Shown here: one piece after another, positions 12,018 through 25,000 of the stretch
Layout of the letters: every line of letters begins with the position of its first letter
Numbering within the stretch: the first letter of the stretch is position 1
Source: Areca catechu
Lineage: Eukaryota > Streptophyta > Magnoliopsida > Arecales > Arecaceae
Reading direction: 5' to 3'
DNA: 64,000 nucleotides
Assembly (NCBI GenBank): GCA_021397845.1
Contig: CM038043.1
Coordinates: forward strand, 129,376,013 to 129,440,012
The notes under the pieces: generated by a model
The model's input: only the letters and a program-made list of their open reading frames with translations
What the model was told of the DNA's origin: nothing
The model's database searches: none
Made by a program: the position numbers and the translations under genes

Positions 12018-13312
12018 AGGTTCTCCCTTTCTTTAACATGCATGGATTAGGATTAGATCTAAAATATATTCAGATATGAAAGTTAGATTGTGTTTTCATC
12101 AAATCTATGCTAATTATAAGGTTGTCCTGCTATAGGGTTTACCCCCTATAGTGCAAAGATTATCCTAGCATAGATTTGATTTTTTTTGAAAATTATTTTT
12201 AAAATTAAAATTAAAACTTTTAGATCTGAAATTAATTATTAAGAATTAATTGTTAATTTATATCATGATCTAAAAATTAATTGATCAAAGGTTGCACAAA
12301 GTGAATAAATAAGGTTGTCCTGCTATAGGGTTTACCTCCTATAGTGCAAAGGTTGTCCTACTTTGATGCAAATCTGTTTTGAAAAGAAGTTTTTAAAAGA
12401 ATTTTGATCAATTTATGATCTAAATTACATATGTGATGTGTTATTAAGTATTTTTTAGATATAGTTAATTACATTCGATGTAGTTTAATCATATGATCTA
12501 AAAAGTTGATGTATATGATGCACCATATTAGGTTTAGATCTTAAATTTGATTCAAGATCATAAGCAATGCACTTGAACCTAATTTAAAATTGATTTGAAA
12601 TTAGAAAATTAAATTAGGTGCATGAGGGTTTGGGTTGAACAAATTAGGTCTAGAGATTGGGCTATGTTATTTGGGCTTGATTAGATAACTAGTAACCCTA
12701 ATTCGATTTTGAGCAAGTGACTTAACCTAATCAAATGATAATTAGGATTAGGTCAAGTGTGCTCAAAATTAATTTTAGATGTAGTCTGGTCAGATCGATT
12801 CATAATTGTGAATTGATAAGTTAAGACCTAATTTGGCTCGGTGATGAGCCAAAATCACTAGATTGACCTAATTAAATCTTATCAACCAATTGGTGAGTAA
12901 GGAAAGTTTCCATCATGGTTTTTAATTGGGGCTAGCAATTTCCTAACCAACTCAACTCGGTTGGTGGAAAGAGGGTATATGGCAGAACCCTCCCATGCAT
13001 CACATTGACCTGGCCAATTTGGTTGATTAAGTTTTCAAAAGGGTCACTTTTGATTTGAGTTCACCATGCCAGCTATTTTAAGTCATACATGAGATTGTGC
13101 TGACTTAATCTAATTGATCATCCATGATTTGGATGATCAATTTAGAAGAGACCTGGACCTAATCTCTCCATAAATATTAAGTCTAAGGTCTTCTATGGTG
13201 CGGACAGCAAGGCCAGAAAGAAAAATGATTGGTTAATTCCACATCCTTGTGGATCACTTGTGACTAAGCCCAAAACCCCAATTCAATCAAAACTTGTATA
13301 TATATATATAAC
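12018..13312 (+). other. Leader of the unplaced element, no gene
   Basis: AT-rich, with no ORF. A segment of about 45 bases, 'ggttgtcctgctatagggtttacc...ctatagtgcaaag', occurs twice, at about 12119-12163 and 12312-12356. The tract ends at a short (TA)n run where the Gypsy element begins, so its continuation is not in view. Confidence 0.4.
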
Positions 13313-15091
13313 AGATGGGGGACGACATGCATAAAAATCACCCTAAGAACCCATACAAATATCGATGCTTATAATAAACACTGATTCAAATAGGACATGT
13401 TTTAGATCATGCATTCCCTCATGCTAGGCTCAATAAAATGAGAAAGAACCAGGACTCAGAGATTGAGAAACCCCTGATCAAGGACATGCAAGCATTTTAA
13501 AGTTTTAGATCTAAAGCAAGGAAGGAAAAATAAACCCTACGATAGTAATAACTATTTCCAGCATGATGAGGACTGGGTTGATGGTCGGGCTCCCTTCAAA
13601 GGGAGGGTACCGGACAGGATCCTACAAGATTGAATCACGGATTAAATTAGCCAAAACCCAGAACACAATAGGTTAGCCCAAAACTAAAACATATGGCCCA
13701 AAAATAAAACATGGCCTAAATAAAAAATAAGGAACCGAGAGCTTTGTGGAACAAGGGACGTAATCCAAAATGGGTGGGCGGTGATCCGGAGAAGAAGGCA
13801 TCGGGCGATCTCAGAGGGAAGCAGAGGCTTCGTTCTCGATGGGGAGTTGGCTTCGGGGAAGAACAGCAGTAGAGCAGGCATCCAGAACGAGGCCGAGAGC
13901 TTAGGAGTCGAGAGGAGATGATCCCGAACCGAGCAGAAACTCCATTGGGGAGGGTGGTTCAGAGAAGAAGCCGACGTCGGGGAAGTCCGAAAATGCTGCT
14001 GTGAGCCCGAGAAGCAAGGAGATGAGCCGGGCCTGGGTCAAAACTCTGTGCAACAGTGATCTGGAGTTGAAGATGGCATTGTAGCAGATCGAAGGAGGAA
14101 GATTTGGCGATGGAGAAGGACCGGAGGAGGGAGGTTTGGGCGATGGGAAGATCGGGGGAGGCTTATGGATGACGGGAGAACAGATGAGGGAGGTTTGGGT
14201 GATAGGAAGACCGGAGGAGGCTGTTTGGGTGATGGGAAGACTGGAGGAGGAAGGTTTTGGGCGACGGGAAGATCGGAGGAGGCTTTTTGGGCGATGGGAG
14301 ATCGGAGGAGGAAGGTTTTGGGTGACAGGAAGACCGGAAGGAGGGAAGGTCGGGCGACGGAGGCCGGAGGAGGGAGATCGTACGATGGGATCTGGGGGCT
14401 ATCTTCTTTGGTGACCGAGTGGTAGGTTGGAAGGGAGTTTGGGAAGACAGAGGCGGTAGTGGTCGATGGAGATGGCAAGGAAGGGTGGTGCAGAGGTCGG
14501 TGAAGGCGTGGGAGGGTGGTGCAGTGATCGGAGAAGGCATGGAAGGAAGGCACAGCAGTTGATGGAGTTAGATGGAAGATCGATGGGGGCCTCACACCCC
14601 TCGACGTCACGGTCATGACAAAGGCTTGGACAGGGCCTCTCACCCCTCGATGTCACCTCGACAATGAAGGCAATCGGAGAAGAAGAAGGAGAACAGTAAT
14701 TTTCATTGCAATTCATCATACCCTGTTGTACAGAGATCGAGCCTTATTTAAAGGATTCGAATGGATGTTTCCAGAGTACCCTAAAATGGATTTACTCGAT
14801 AACTAATCCAAAGATTAGTTTCAAAATACAACTAACCATAAGAGGTAGCAAGGGAGTTTGTTACAATAAGATTTCAAGGGATTTTATACCCTTTTTAATT
14901 ACAAAAATTTGAAATAAAAGGGGAAAATTCTTGGAAGCTTCTGGAAATCTACGTAACCTGGAATTCAGTTCGACCATGTCTAGAGTCAGCTTGGCGGTCT
15001 CGGGTCAGCTCGACGGTGCAGGTCCTATTCTCCTTGTTCTGTGATCCAGATAGGTTCTTAAGGCTTGGTCTTAGTCTTGGTGTCCCCACCA
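13313..15091 (-). repeat. 3' LTR of the Gypsy element (left copy)
   Basis: It shares both ends with 30554-32376: 'gatgggggacgacatgcata' on the left and 'gtgtccccacca' on the right. An internal minisatellite at about 14100-14375 repeats units such as 'gatgggaagaccggaggagg'. The proline-rich ORFs reading through it are by-products of this GC-rich repeat and are not genes. Confidence 0.86.
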
Positions 15092-15129
15092 TTTCTCCTG
15101 GGGTGGGAAGAACTCAACCCCGTTGAGTA

Positions 15130-16543
15130 AGGGTTTATTTGGCTTTGATACTCTTCCAAGAGATCCGGATCAATGCATTACAGGTCCTCTCTGGTAATCC
15201 ACGATTCCTCTGATTTGGGATAACCTTGCCATCTTACCAAGTAGCGCTGATAGCTATTCCATTGGGTATTAACAACTTGATCATCCAGGATTCGCTCGAT
15301 CTTCTCTCTTCGCTCAGGCCATTTTTATGGACACTCTAGGATCGGTTCTCTCTCAAGTAAAGGGTCAAGCCCGAATGCCTCACTAAGAATTACTGCTGGT
15401 TCCCTGTACTCGGTTAGATCAGAAACATTGAAAGTTAAGCTAACGCCTAAATCAGGGGGTAACTCGAGCACATAGGCATTGGATCCAATTTTCTTAATAA
15501 TTTTATAGGGTCCAGCACTTCGGGAATGCAGTTTCTTGATGGTTTCAGGAGAAAACCATTTAGGTCTGTGTCTTATCATGACAAAATCCCCTACAAAAAA
15601 TTCTTTGAAATGTTTTCCAGAATCAGCTTGTCTTTTATAAGCATCATTACTCAATTTGATCTTTTGGATGATTTCCTTATGCAAATTTCTAATATGATGT
15701 GTAAAAGATTTGGCTGACTCGGATACTCTAGCATACAATGGCTGGGGAATCAGATCAAGTGGTTTATTGAGTTGGTACCCCTGGACAATCTCGAAAGGGC
15801 TCTTACCGGTGGTCCTATTAACAGAACTGTTGTAGGCGAACTCGGCTTTAGGTAATAGCAGATCCTAGTTCTTAACTTTCTCGCCTACAAGGCACCTAAG
15901 CAGGTTTCCAAGGCTTCAGTTCATTACTTCGGTCTGGCCATCGGTTTGGAGGTGATAGGCAGAAGAAAATTTCAACTTAGTTCCTAACATATGCCTGAGG
16001 GTCTTCCAAAAGTAACAGGTGAACCTTACATCTCTATCAGACACAATCGTCTTAGGTAGGCTATGTAACCGAACTATCTCATCCAGGAAAAGCTTGGCTA
16101 CCTTAGAAGCATCATAAGTCTGACTACATGGTAGAAAATTGGCCATTTTGGAAAACCTATCAACCACAACAAAAATGGAGTCATGTTTCCTCTGGGTTCT
16201 AGGCAATCCTAACACAAAATCCATACTTAAATCTTGCTAGGGACAATCATGAATGGGCAAAGGGGAATACAAGCCAGTATTCTGTTTTCGTTGTTTGGCA
16301 ACAGCGCAGGTTCTACACCTAGCTACGATATGGGCTACATCCCTTTTCAGACTTGGCCAAAAGAAATGCTCTTCTATAGTTAAAATGGTTTTATTCCTAC
16401 CAAAATGTCCTACTAATCCTCCCGCATGGGTCTACCAAACTAAAAACTCTCTCAAAAAAGTTCTTGGGATGCACAATTTACTTTCCTTGAATAGATGACC
16501 ATCTAACAGGGTATAATGGCTGTATTCTCTAGATGGTCCTATA
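15130..16543 (-). pseudogene. Gypsy integrase with C-terminal chromodomain (remnant)
   Basis: Integrase inserts the DNA copy, and the chromodomain can steer insertion toward histone-marked chromatin. The HHCC zinc region is read at about 16500-16260. The core (MDFVLGLPRTQRKHDSIF..., then VSDRDVRF) covers 16224-15916. The integrase C-terminal domain (GDFVMIRHRPKWF) lies in 15738-15325. Further downstream, about 15300-15170 reads ILDDQVV...YLVRWQGYPKSEESWI, a typical chromodomain with its aromatic residues. A TAA interrupts soon after the chromodomain core, and several other stops or shifts (for example near 15320, 15880 and 16230) separate the pieces. The reading frame continues toward the LTR. 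Confidence 0.84.
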
Positions 16544-16826
16544 CTCAAACTTGGTGAATTTTCTTGAAATCGGGACAGGTATCGTACTGCTCTTTGATTT
16601 GGTCAAACCCTACAACCTCAGTTTTAATGGTACTTAGAAGTAAAGATCATCTGCTAAGGACATCAGCTACCTTGTTTTCAGTTCCTCAAAGCTTGGTGAA
16701 TCTTCTTGAAATCGGGACAGATATCATACTGCTCTTTGATTTGGTCAAACCCTACAACCTCAGTTTTAATGGTACTTGAAGCAAAGATCGTCTGCTAAGG
16801 ACATCAGCTACTTTGTTTTCAGTTCT
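16544..16826 (-). repeat. Tandem duplication of 141 bp inside Gypsy pol
   Basis: The segment starting ctcaaa(g)cttggtgaat occurs at 16544 and again at 16685, with a few differences such as caggtatcg against cagatatca. It lies between the RNase H and integrase parts of pol and would damage the polyprotein. Confidence 0.85.
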
Positions 16827-18209
16827 GGCTCGATGTTTCAGTACAAAGGTATAGGCCTGAATATACTCTGCCCACTTAGCATGTCTAGGATTTAACTTTT
16901 TTCTGGAAATTCAAGTATCTCAATGCCTCATGATCAGAGTACAGCACAAACTCGTGTGGCAACAGATAGTGTCTCCAATACTTAAGTACTTGTACTAAGG
17001 TATAGAACTCTTTATCATAGGTCAAATACCTAAGCTTGGTCTCATTTAATTTTTCACTGAAAAAGGCTACCGGGTGGTTCTCTTGGCTTAGGACTCCTCC
17101 TATTCCTACACCTGAGGCATCATAAGCTACCTCGAACACTTTGAAAAAGTCGGGCAATCTCAGAATGGGTGCTTGGGTCTTCTTTTTCTTAAGTTCTAGG
17201 AAGGCTCTATCGGCAGCTTCGGTCCACTCAAAGGCTCCCTTCCTAATATAGTCGGTGATGGGTGAGACAATGGTGCTAAAATCCTGAATAAATCATCTAT
17301 AGAAAGTGGCTAGACCATGGAAACTACGGTCTTCAGAAACAGTAGTGGGTACTGGCCACTCAACTATCGACTTAATCTTTTCTGAATCAGCTGATACTCC
17401 TTCGGGGCTCATGACAAATCCTAGGAAGATGACTCTATAGGTCAAGAACTCACATTTTCCTAGATTGGCATAGAGACTATCTTTCCTAAGGGCCATACAA
17501 ACTTATCTAAGGTGGTTCAAGTGGTCCTCTTTGGTTCTGCTATAAATTAGGATGTCGTCAAAATAGACTACCACAAACTTTCCTATGAACATCCTAAGGA
17601 CCTAGATCATAATCCTCATGAAAGTACTGGATGCATTGGACAGGCCAAAAGGCATTACTACCCACTCGTACAAACCATCCTTAGTCTTAAAGACCATTTT
17701 CCACTCGTCCCCGGGTCTGATTCTAACCTGATGGTAGCCACTCTTAAGGTCAATTTTGGAAAAGATGGTGGCTCCTGCCATCATGTCTAACAGGTCATCT
17801 AGGCGGGGTATGGGGAATCTATACTTGATGGTGATCTCATTTATGGCACGACTATCCACACACATCTTCTACGTGCCATCTTTCTTAGGTGTCAAAAAGG
17901 CTAAGATGGTGCAAAGACTTAAGCTTTCCCTAATGAAACATTTTTTCAATAGCTCACTAACTTGCTTTTGTAACTCTTGGTGCTCAGTTGGGTTCATCCA
18001 GTAATGGGACAAGTTAGGCAGGGTGGATCCTGGGACAAGGTCTATGTCATGCTGGATGTCTCTAAGTGGGGGAAGTTGGTCAGGCAGATCATCCTAAAAA
18101 ACATCTTGGAATTCCTCCAAAACTTCCATAACTTCCTGGGGAGGGCTGGTTTCCTAATTTCCCTGGTTGTCAAAATCCAGATAGGTGATCCCTCAGCAAT
18201 TTCTCTCTT
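16827..18209 (-). pseudogene. Gypsy reverse transcriptase and RNase H (remnant)
   Basis: The enzyme copies element RNA into DNA and removes the RNA. Reverse transcriptase motifs are read from 17865 downward: MCVDSRAINEIT, FSKIDLKSGYHQVRI, VMPFGLSNA. The YFDD active site lies near 17560, and the connection (FLGFVMSPEGVS) in 17496-17293. RNase H of the Gypsy type (YDASGVGIGGVLSQ...HPVAFFSEKLN) is in 17157-16885. Stops at about 17600, 17500, 17290 and 17160 split it. Only this family has this order and these motifs, so the identity is firm. Confidence 0.87.
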
Positions 18210-19590
18210 AAGCACTAATCAAATGTAATCCAGGTTTCTTTTCCTTCAAAGAGCTGGCTCCCTTTTTAACTTCATCCTTAGGGGAAATAGGGTTGATCAC
18301 TATCTTCTTCCCTAGATGGTTAAATGCATAGGAATTGGTCTTACCAAATAGGGTGGCGTCGTGATCATAGAGCCAAGGTCTTCCTAGTATAATGCTGCTT
18401 ACCCCCATAGGTAAGCACATCACACCAAACTTTCTCCTTATAAGATAGCAATTGAATTAGGACTTGGCATCTAAGTTTGACAGGTATTGAAGTGGAGTCA
18501 ATCCAGGGTACCATATATGGGCTAGGATGGGGAACAGGGGTTAGCCCTAAGGTCTTGACAGAACTAGCAGAAATAGCGTTTACACAGCCCCCACTATCTA
18601 TGATGACTTTGTAAACCTTTTCCCCTATCTTGATAAAGGTGTGTAGGATGTTGGTCCTACGCCAGTCTTCTTGCTCCTTAGATTGGGTTAGGATGCATCT
18701 AACAACTCCCATAAGGTCAGTGGGGTCACAACTCTCTTCATCTCCCTCATATTCTTCTACTAGGTTGAAACCTTCTTCATATACTTCTTCTTCACATTCA
18801 AGGGTGTCATCTGGGTTTCCTTCTTCTTCTAAGTCACCTAAATGAAGGGATCTAGTGGGGCAGTCATTAGCGTAATGGCTGAGCTGGTGACATCTAAAAC
18901 AGGTGCCAAACTTCTTGGGTGCTTCTACAGATTTTTCCTTGTTAGCTAGAGGTCGGCTCAAGTTGGGTCGGGCTGGACTGGGTCGGCTGGGCTCGGGTTG
19001 ATTCGGGTCAGATCGGCTTTGGTCGGGTCGACTCGGATTTGGATGGCTTTGGTCAGATCGACTCAGATTTGGACTGGCAGGGTAGGGTTAACTCGGGTAG
19101 GCCTGGGTCATTCTAGGGTATTGGCTCCTAGGAGTCCTTTGAAATTGTTCAAAGTCCCTAGCTACCTGGTAAGCCTGTTCTAAATCCCGTACCTCTCTTA
19201 GATACAACTCTCTCTTCACATCATCATGCAGGCCAGATCTAAACCTTGATAAGATCACAGACTCAGACTCATTTATCCCACATCTCATGGCTAGCTCATC
19301 AAACTTAGCTATGTACTCGGTGACACTCTTGTTTCCCTGAACTAGTCTATGCCATTGGTCTAAAAGTCGCTTATGGTATGACACTAGAAGGTATTTCTTC
19401 CTAAGCTTGGCTTTCAAATCCCACAGGTGGCTATGGGATCTTGTCCTCTCTATCTAATTAACCTTTCCACGTTATCCCAATACATCCTAGCTTAGCAAAT
19501 TAACCTAAGCTTGGCAAACTTAAACTTCCTACGTTCGATCATCTTGTACCACTCAAAGTACTGGTCCATCTCTTTCTCCCAGTCTAGGTA
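18210..19590 (-). pseudogene. Gypsy gag (C-terminal part) and protease remnant
   Basis: Gag sequence resumes immediately left of the Copia insertion (VYLDWEKEMDQYFEWY near 19550). It continues as the retrotransposon gag domain in 19417-19088 (KSVTEYIAKFDELAMRC, LSRFRSGLHDDVKREL). A zinc knuckle CFRCHQLSHYANDC follows near 18900. An aspartic protease centred on IIDSGGCVNAIS lies near 18600. Stops near 19430 and 18960 and a frame change near 18420 break it. The 5' portion of the same gene is at 29472-29819, on the other side of the nested element. Confidence 0.82.
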
Positions 19591-19595
19591 TACTT
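19591..19595. repeat. Target-site duplication TACTT, left copy
   Basis: The five bases TACTT directly before the LTR are repeated at 29467-29471 directly after the other LTR, proving one insertion event into Gypsy gag. Confidence 0.93.
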
Positions 19596-22000
19596 TGTTA
19601 GGTTCGGTGACCAGTGCGGAAGTGTGGATTTCAAAAACTTTATGAAATCAGGTCCGAACCCTAATCCCAAAATCTCCTTATTAGCAATTAAAACTTATGA
19701 CTACATGCATGTCCAAATTTAAACATAGTTTAGATACTAACCTCAGATCGCTATATCCAATCTGATGTAGAAATAAACTCCAAATGGAGTAACCTTTTGA
19801 ACACACCAGGCGTCCACTTGTCCGCCCTCCGATGGTGATCCACACGGGCAGATGATCAAGACAGTGACTCCTCAATTGGGTTCCTTCCAATCAAGTTCTA
19901 CCCCAAGAACTTGATATATGGGCTATTGGCTAGGACACCTCTAGCCAAACAGGGACTAAAACTTTCTCTCTTACCCTTCTCCTAGTTTTTTGGCAACTTT
20001 GGCCCCTTAAGACACTCTTGTCTTAAGAATAAGCCCTTGTCCTAAAGTGAGACAAGGCTTGTCTTGGAGGGAGAAGAAAATTAAGACAAAGTTGTCTTAA
20101 TGTAAGAAAGAAGGAAAAAGGGGGCGCCTTCTTCCTTTACCGTCGGAGAGTTTCTCTCTCTGACTCTCCTTCTGTTCTGAGATTCGACAGAGCCTAGGCT
20201 CTGTAAAGGAATCAAAGAAGAAAGAGAGGAGGGGGAAACAGTCTTCTGGAGAGGGAGAAGGAAAGAGAAGCAAGGCTTCGCCGTAGAAAATCTGGAATGA
20301 ATTTTTACGGTGAAGCCTTCTTCTTAAATAGGCGACAGAGAGGCGCCTTCTCCTTCAGAAAAATCCTCTCACGTCCCTCTCTCCCTTCTCACGTCTTCTT
20401 TCTTAAATCTCACGGCCCTTGGGATTAATCTCACGGCCTTTGAGATGGGAAGACGCGAAGAAAGATCGTGAAAAACACAGAAGGGCGCGCGCAGAAAGAA
20501 GAGTCGCGCCCCTTCGGTGTTTTTCTCTTCTTTTGGAGAGTCCACGCCTAGGTGGACTCTCTTCCACGCCTCTTCAAAAAATCACCGGTGTTTTATTCTT
20601 TCTTTTCACGCAAAGACGCGTCTTGGAAGAGTCCACGCGCGTGTGGACTCTTCTCCTTGCGCGCGCGCGTGGGAAGAGAGGGGGAGGGGTTTTAGGCGAT
20701 GTGGGAAAGGGGTTTAGCCTCTTAGGTTAGCCCAATTGCTAGCCTATTATTAGCCCAACGTTTTAAATCTTCAATTAGATTCAAACCGGAATGAATTTGG
20801 ATCTAAAAAAGACCAAATCGGAACCCTAACTCGAATCCGATTCAAGTGGAAGTCATGGTTTGCAACACATGCTAGTGTGTTCATCTGCAAACGAGATTTA
20901 ATTCCAAATTAAATCCTTGATTATCTGTCCTAAGTGTGTGACCCATTGGGTTCCATACTTAGCCAGCAGTGGGTCCGAGTGCAAGTTGACCTAATCTGAT
21001 CAGAACTCATTCTAATCGATTTAGGTCAAATCGAGCTAACTCGAGTCAGTCAATTAGGACTCCTCCTAATTAGTGATCCAATTAAACCATTTAATTTGAT
21101 CAACCCACAAGACAAGATTGACGTCTAGCAACGTGTCATGTCTACCCGGAAGATATGGAAATTCTGGTGTAATTCCAAAACTACCCTTCAGTGGAAAGTT
21201 CCCGTACAATTCGATCCTTCAATCATCTTGCATCCCGAATATAACTATGGATATGGAATCATGTCAAATCCAGTTTATACTCATTCCCAGCTCAGTCATA
21301 CACTAATGATTCAATTAATTCGATATTAGAAATCATTTCTAATATCTGTACTTTGATCAAAGATTTCCTGAATCATCATCTGACCTAATTTGGCTGGATG
21401 CAATCTCCTCCTACTAGGAGTGATCAATTCCTTGTTGACCTACTCAATACCTTCATATACAATTCACCATACCCAGCATCAACCTCGTGCATGACCCAGT
21501 GTCATGATTGAGATTGAACCAAAGCATGGGTTCATGTACATAAGGTATTATGGCAGTCTCAGGTCATAGGACTACTTGTACAACTCCCACTATGTGAAAC
21601 ATCCATTGACATGCAGCTAAGGCTCCATTAGATGTTCTCAAACTGGATCTATTCAGTGAACTCATTCACTAATGAGCACCCACATCCTTGTATTAGTGTC
21701 CTACACAAATGACAGTGAGAGCAGTCACCCTTTTCAGCATACATAGGATGTGCCAGTCTTACCGGAAACCCTGATCCCCAACTCAGGGTTCCTATGACTA
21801 GGAATATTCTAGATTAGGGTTTTAAGGCCTTAGATCTCACTGGTATGATCTCATCATAGCCCTACAACCATAGCCCTAATCTATGGGGTTCATCATATAA
21901 TGACACAGCGAATGATGAAAAAATTATTGCCTTTATTAATTTGTCAATTTACAATGGTCTAGGAGATACAGATATTGGCTTATAGGGCATAATCCTTTCA
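19596..22000 (-). repeat. 3' LTR of the young Copia element (left, 2405 bp)
   Basis: It begins TGTTAGGTTCGGTGACC, ends AATCCTTTCA, and is almost identical to 27063-29466. It holds two strong GC-rich hairpins at 20536-20561 and 20626-20653. ORFs across it (for example 20419-20730) repeat in both LTRs and show no domain, so they are not called as genes. Confidence 0.95.
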
Positions 22001-22013
22001 ATCTCCCACTTGC
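22001..22013 (-). promoter_or_regulatory. Polypurine tract of the young Copia element
   Basis: On the - strand this reads GCAAGTGGGAGAT, directly against the 3' LTR. It lies immediately beyond the pol stop codon. Confidence 0.8.
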
Positions 22014-22014
22014 A

Positions 22015-25000
22015 CTAAAGCCAATCGCTCTTATTCTTTAACCCCATACAATCGAGGTGGCGATCAAACTCCCGCTGTGGTAGAGCCTTAGTGAACGGGT
22101 CTGCTATGTTGTTCTTTGTATCTACTCTATTGATGCAGACTTCTTGTCTTTCGATTATCTCTCGGACAAGATGGAAGCGTCTCAGAATGTGCTTGGACTT
22201 GTGATGGGCTCTCGGTTCCTTAGCTTGAGCAACTGCTCCAGTGTTATCATAATAGAGTGGCACCGGGTTCTCAATCTCAGGAACTACTCCCAACTCTGTG
22301 ATGAATTTCTTCATCCAGACAGCTTCCTTGGCGGCTTCACTGACAGCTATGTACTCTGCCTCGGTAGTTGAGTCAGCTACAGTCTGCTGTTTAGTGCTCT
22401 TCCAACTTACTGCTCCACCATTCAAGGTAAAGACATACCCTGAAATGGATTTACTATCATCTGGGTCTGATTGAAAACTAGAGTCTGAATAGGCTTCTAG
22501 TTTAAGATCAGATCCTCCGTATATAAGAAAAATATCCTTAGTCCTTCTCAGGTACTTAAGAATATTTTTCACAGCCTTCCAGTGATCCTCTCCTGGATCA
22601 GCCTGAAATCTACTGGCTACACCCAAGGCATATGCCACATCAGGCCTAGTACATAACATAGCATACATAATCGACCCTATAGCCGAAGCATAAGGTATAG
22701 AACTCATTCTATTTCTTTCTTCAGGTATCTTAGGAGATATCCTCTTAGAAAGACGTATGCCATGATCAATAGGTAAGTAACCTCTTTTACTTTCCTCCAT
22801 GCTAAATCTCTTTAGCACCTGGTCAATGTACCTAGACTGGGACAAGCCAAGCATCCTTCTTAATCTATCTCTATAGATTTTTATACCCAGTATATAGGAT
22901 GCTTCTCCCAAGTCTTTCATGGAAAACTGTTTCGATAACCACACTTTGACTGATTGTAACATTGGGATATCATTCCCAATAATAAGTATATCATCAACAT
23001 ATAGAACTAAGAAAACTATGGCACTCCCACTAGTCTTCTTGTACACACAAGGTTCATCCTCATTTTTGAAAAAATCAAATTCTTTGACTGTTTTATCAAA
23101 TCGGATGTTCCAACTCCTGGATGCTTGCTTTAATCCATAAATGGATTTCTTTAGCCTACATACCTGATTAGGTTTAGTCTCCAAGACAAAACCTTCTGGT
23201 TGTGACATATAAACCTCTTCCTCAAGGAAACCATTGAGGAATGCAGTTTTTACATCCATTTGCCAGATCTCATAATCATGATATGCTGCTATAGCAAGCA
23301 TAATCCGAATGGATTTGAGCATGGCAACAGGGGAAAATGTTTCATCATAATCTATTCCCTGTTTTTGTCTGAAACCCTTAGCCACCAATCTGGCTTTATA
23401 AGTTTCAACTTGGCCATCTGCCCCAATCTTCCTTTTATAGACCCATTTACACCCAATAGGGTTAATACCCTCTGGTGCATCAACCAAAGACCATACTTGG
23501 TTGACATACATGGAGTCCATCTCGGATCTCATGGCTTCCAGCCATTTGTCTGAGTCTCTACTCATGACTGCTTCCGTATAGGTTAGAGGCTCATCATTTT
23601 GAATGATTTGGGCTTCATTATTTTCAATTATGAACCCATACCTCTCAGGTGCCTGTCGCACCCTATCAGACCTACGGATAGGAGTGTGTTCAGGTTCTAT
23701 ATTAACTATGTTGTTACTTGACTGAGAAGTGTCTATTTGTTGAATCTCATTAAGTTCGATATTTCTACCAGTGCCCTTTTGTAGGATAAATTCCTTTTCC
23801 ATAAAAGTGGCATGCCTACTGACCAAAACCTTTTGTTCAGTAGGGTGGTAGAACACATATCCTATACTATCTCTAGGATATCCGATAAATAGACATTTGT
23901 CTGCTCTAGCATCTAGTTTATGTCCAAAATTCCTTTTTACATAGGCTGGACATCCCCATATCTTAATATACTTAAGATTGGGTTTCTTACTTCTCCATAA
24001 TTCATATGGAGTGCTAGAGACAGTTTTAGATGGTACTCTATTCAAGATATGAGTTGCTGTTTCCAAAGCATATCCCCAGAAAGAAAAAGGTAACTCCGTG
24101 AAGCACATCATGGACCGTACCATATCCAATAAAGTACGATTCCTCCTTTCAGCAACACCATTTAATTGTGGTGTGTAAGGAGGAGTCCATTCAGAGATGA
24201 TCCCCTTATCTTTAAGGTGATCAAGAAACTCAGTGGATAAGTATTCACCTCCTCTATCTGATCGGAGGATCTTTATACTTTTTCCTGTTTGTTTCTCTAC
24301 CATACTTTGATACTCTAAGAATTTTTCAAAAGCATCGGACTTATGTTTCATTAGATACACAAATCCATACCTTGAAAAATCATCAGTAAATGTGATGAAG
24401 TATGAGTATCCACCATAGGCTTGAGTTGTCATAGGCCCACATACATCTGTGTGTATGAGTCCTAATAACTCTTTTGTCCTTTCTCCATGTCCACTAAATG
24501 GAGTCTTGGTCATCTTACCCATGAGACATGATTCACAAGTTCCTAATGACTCATAGTCATAAGGATCAAAGAAATTTTCTTTGTACAACTTGTTAATCCT
24601 AGTCTCACTAATATGTCCAAGTCGACAATGCCAAAGTAAGGTATTGTTAACATCATCTCTTTTCCGTTTGTTAGAAACATGAAAAACATTGTCATTAGTG
24701 GAAAGAGTTAAGAGACCATTGCAGAATATGCCATAACATATAATTTCATTAGATAAAGAAATTGAGCAGCCACTGCTCATTACATTCATAGTATATCCTT
24801 GTTTAAGTAACAAGGGTACATATATGATATTTCTAATGATTTTTGGCATATAGTAACAATTCCTTAGCTCCAAGATCTTCCCTGAAGGTAACTTCAAAAC
24901 ATAAGTCCCTACAGCTTCTGCTTGGATGGGGTCCCCTCCAGCACCGTAGAGCTCAAAGTTACCTTCCTTCAATACTTTAAGCCCCTGAAGTCCCTGCAAT

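Noticed and set aside
14038..14719. Proline/serine-rich ORFs on the - strand, repeated at 31357-32016
   Set aside because: They lie in the GC-rich minisatellite of the Gypsy LTR, occur in both LTRs, and show no domain.
20419..20730. ORFs of up to 103 codons, repeated at 27935-28196
   Set aside because: They are inside both copies of the Copia LTR and have no domain or start context.
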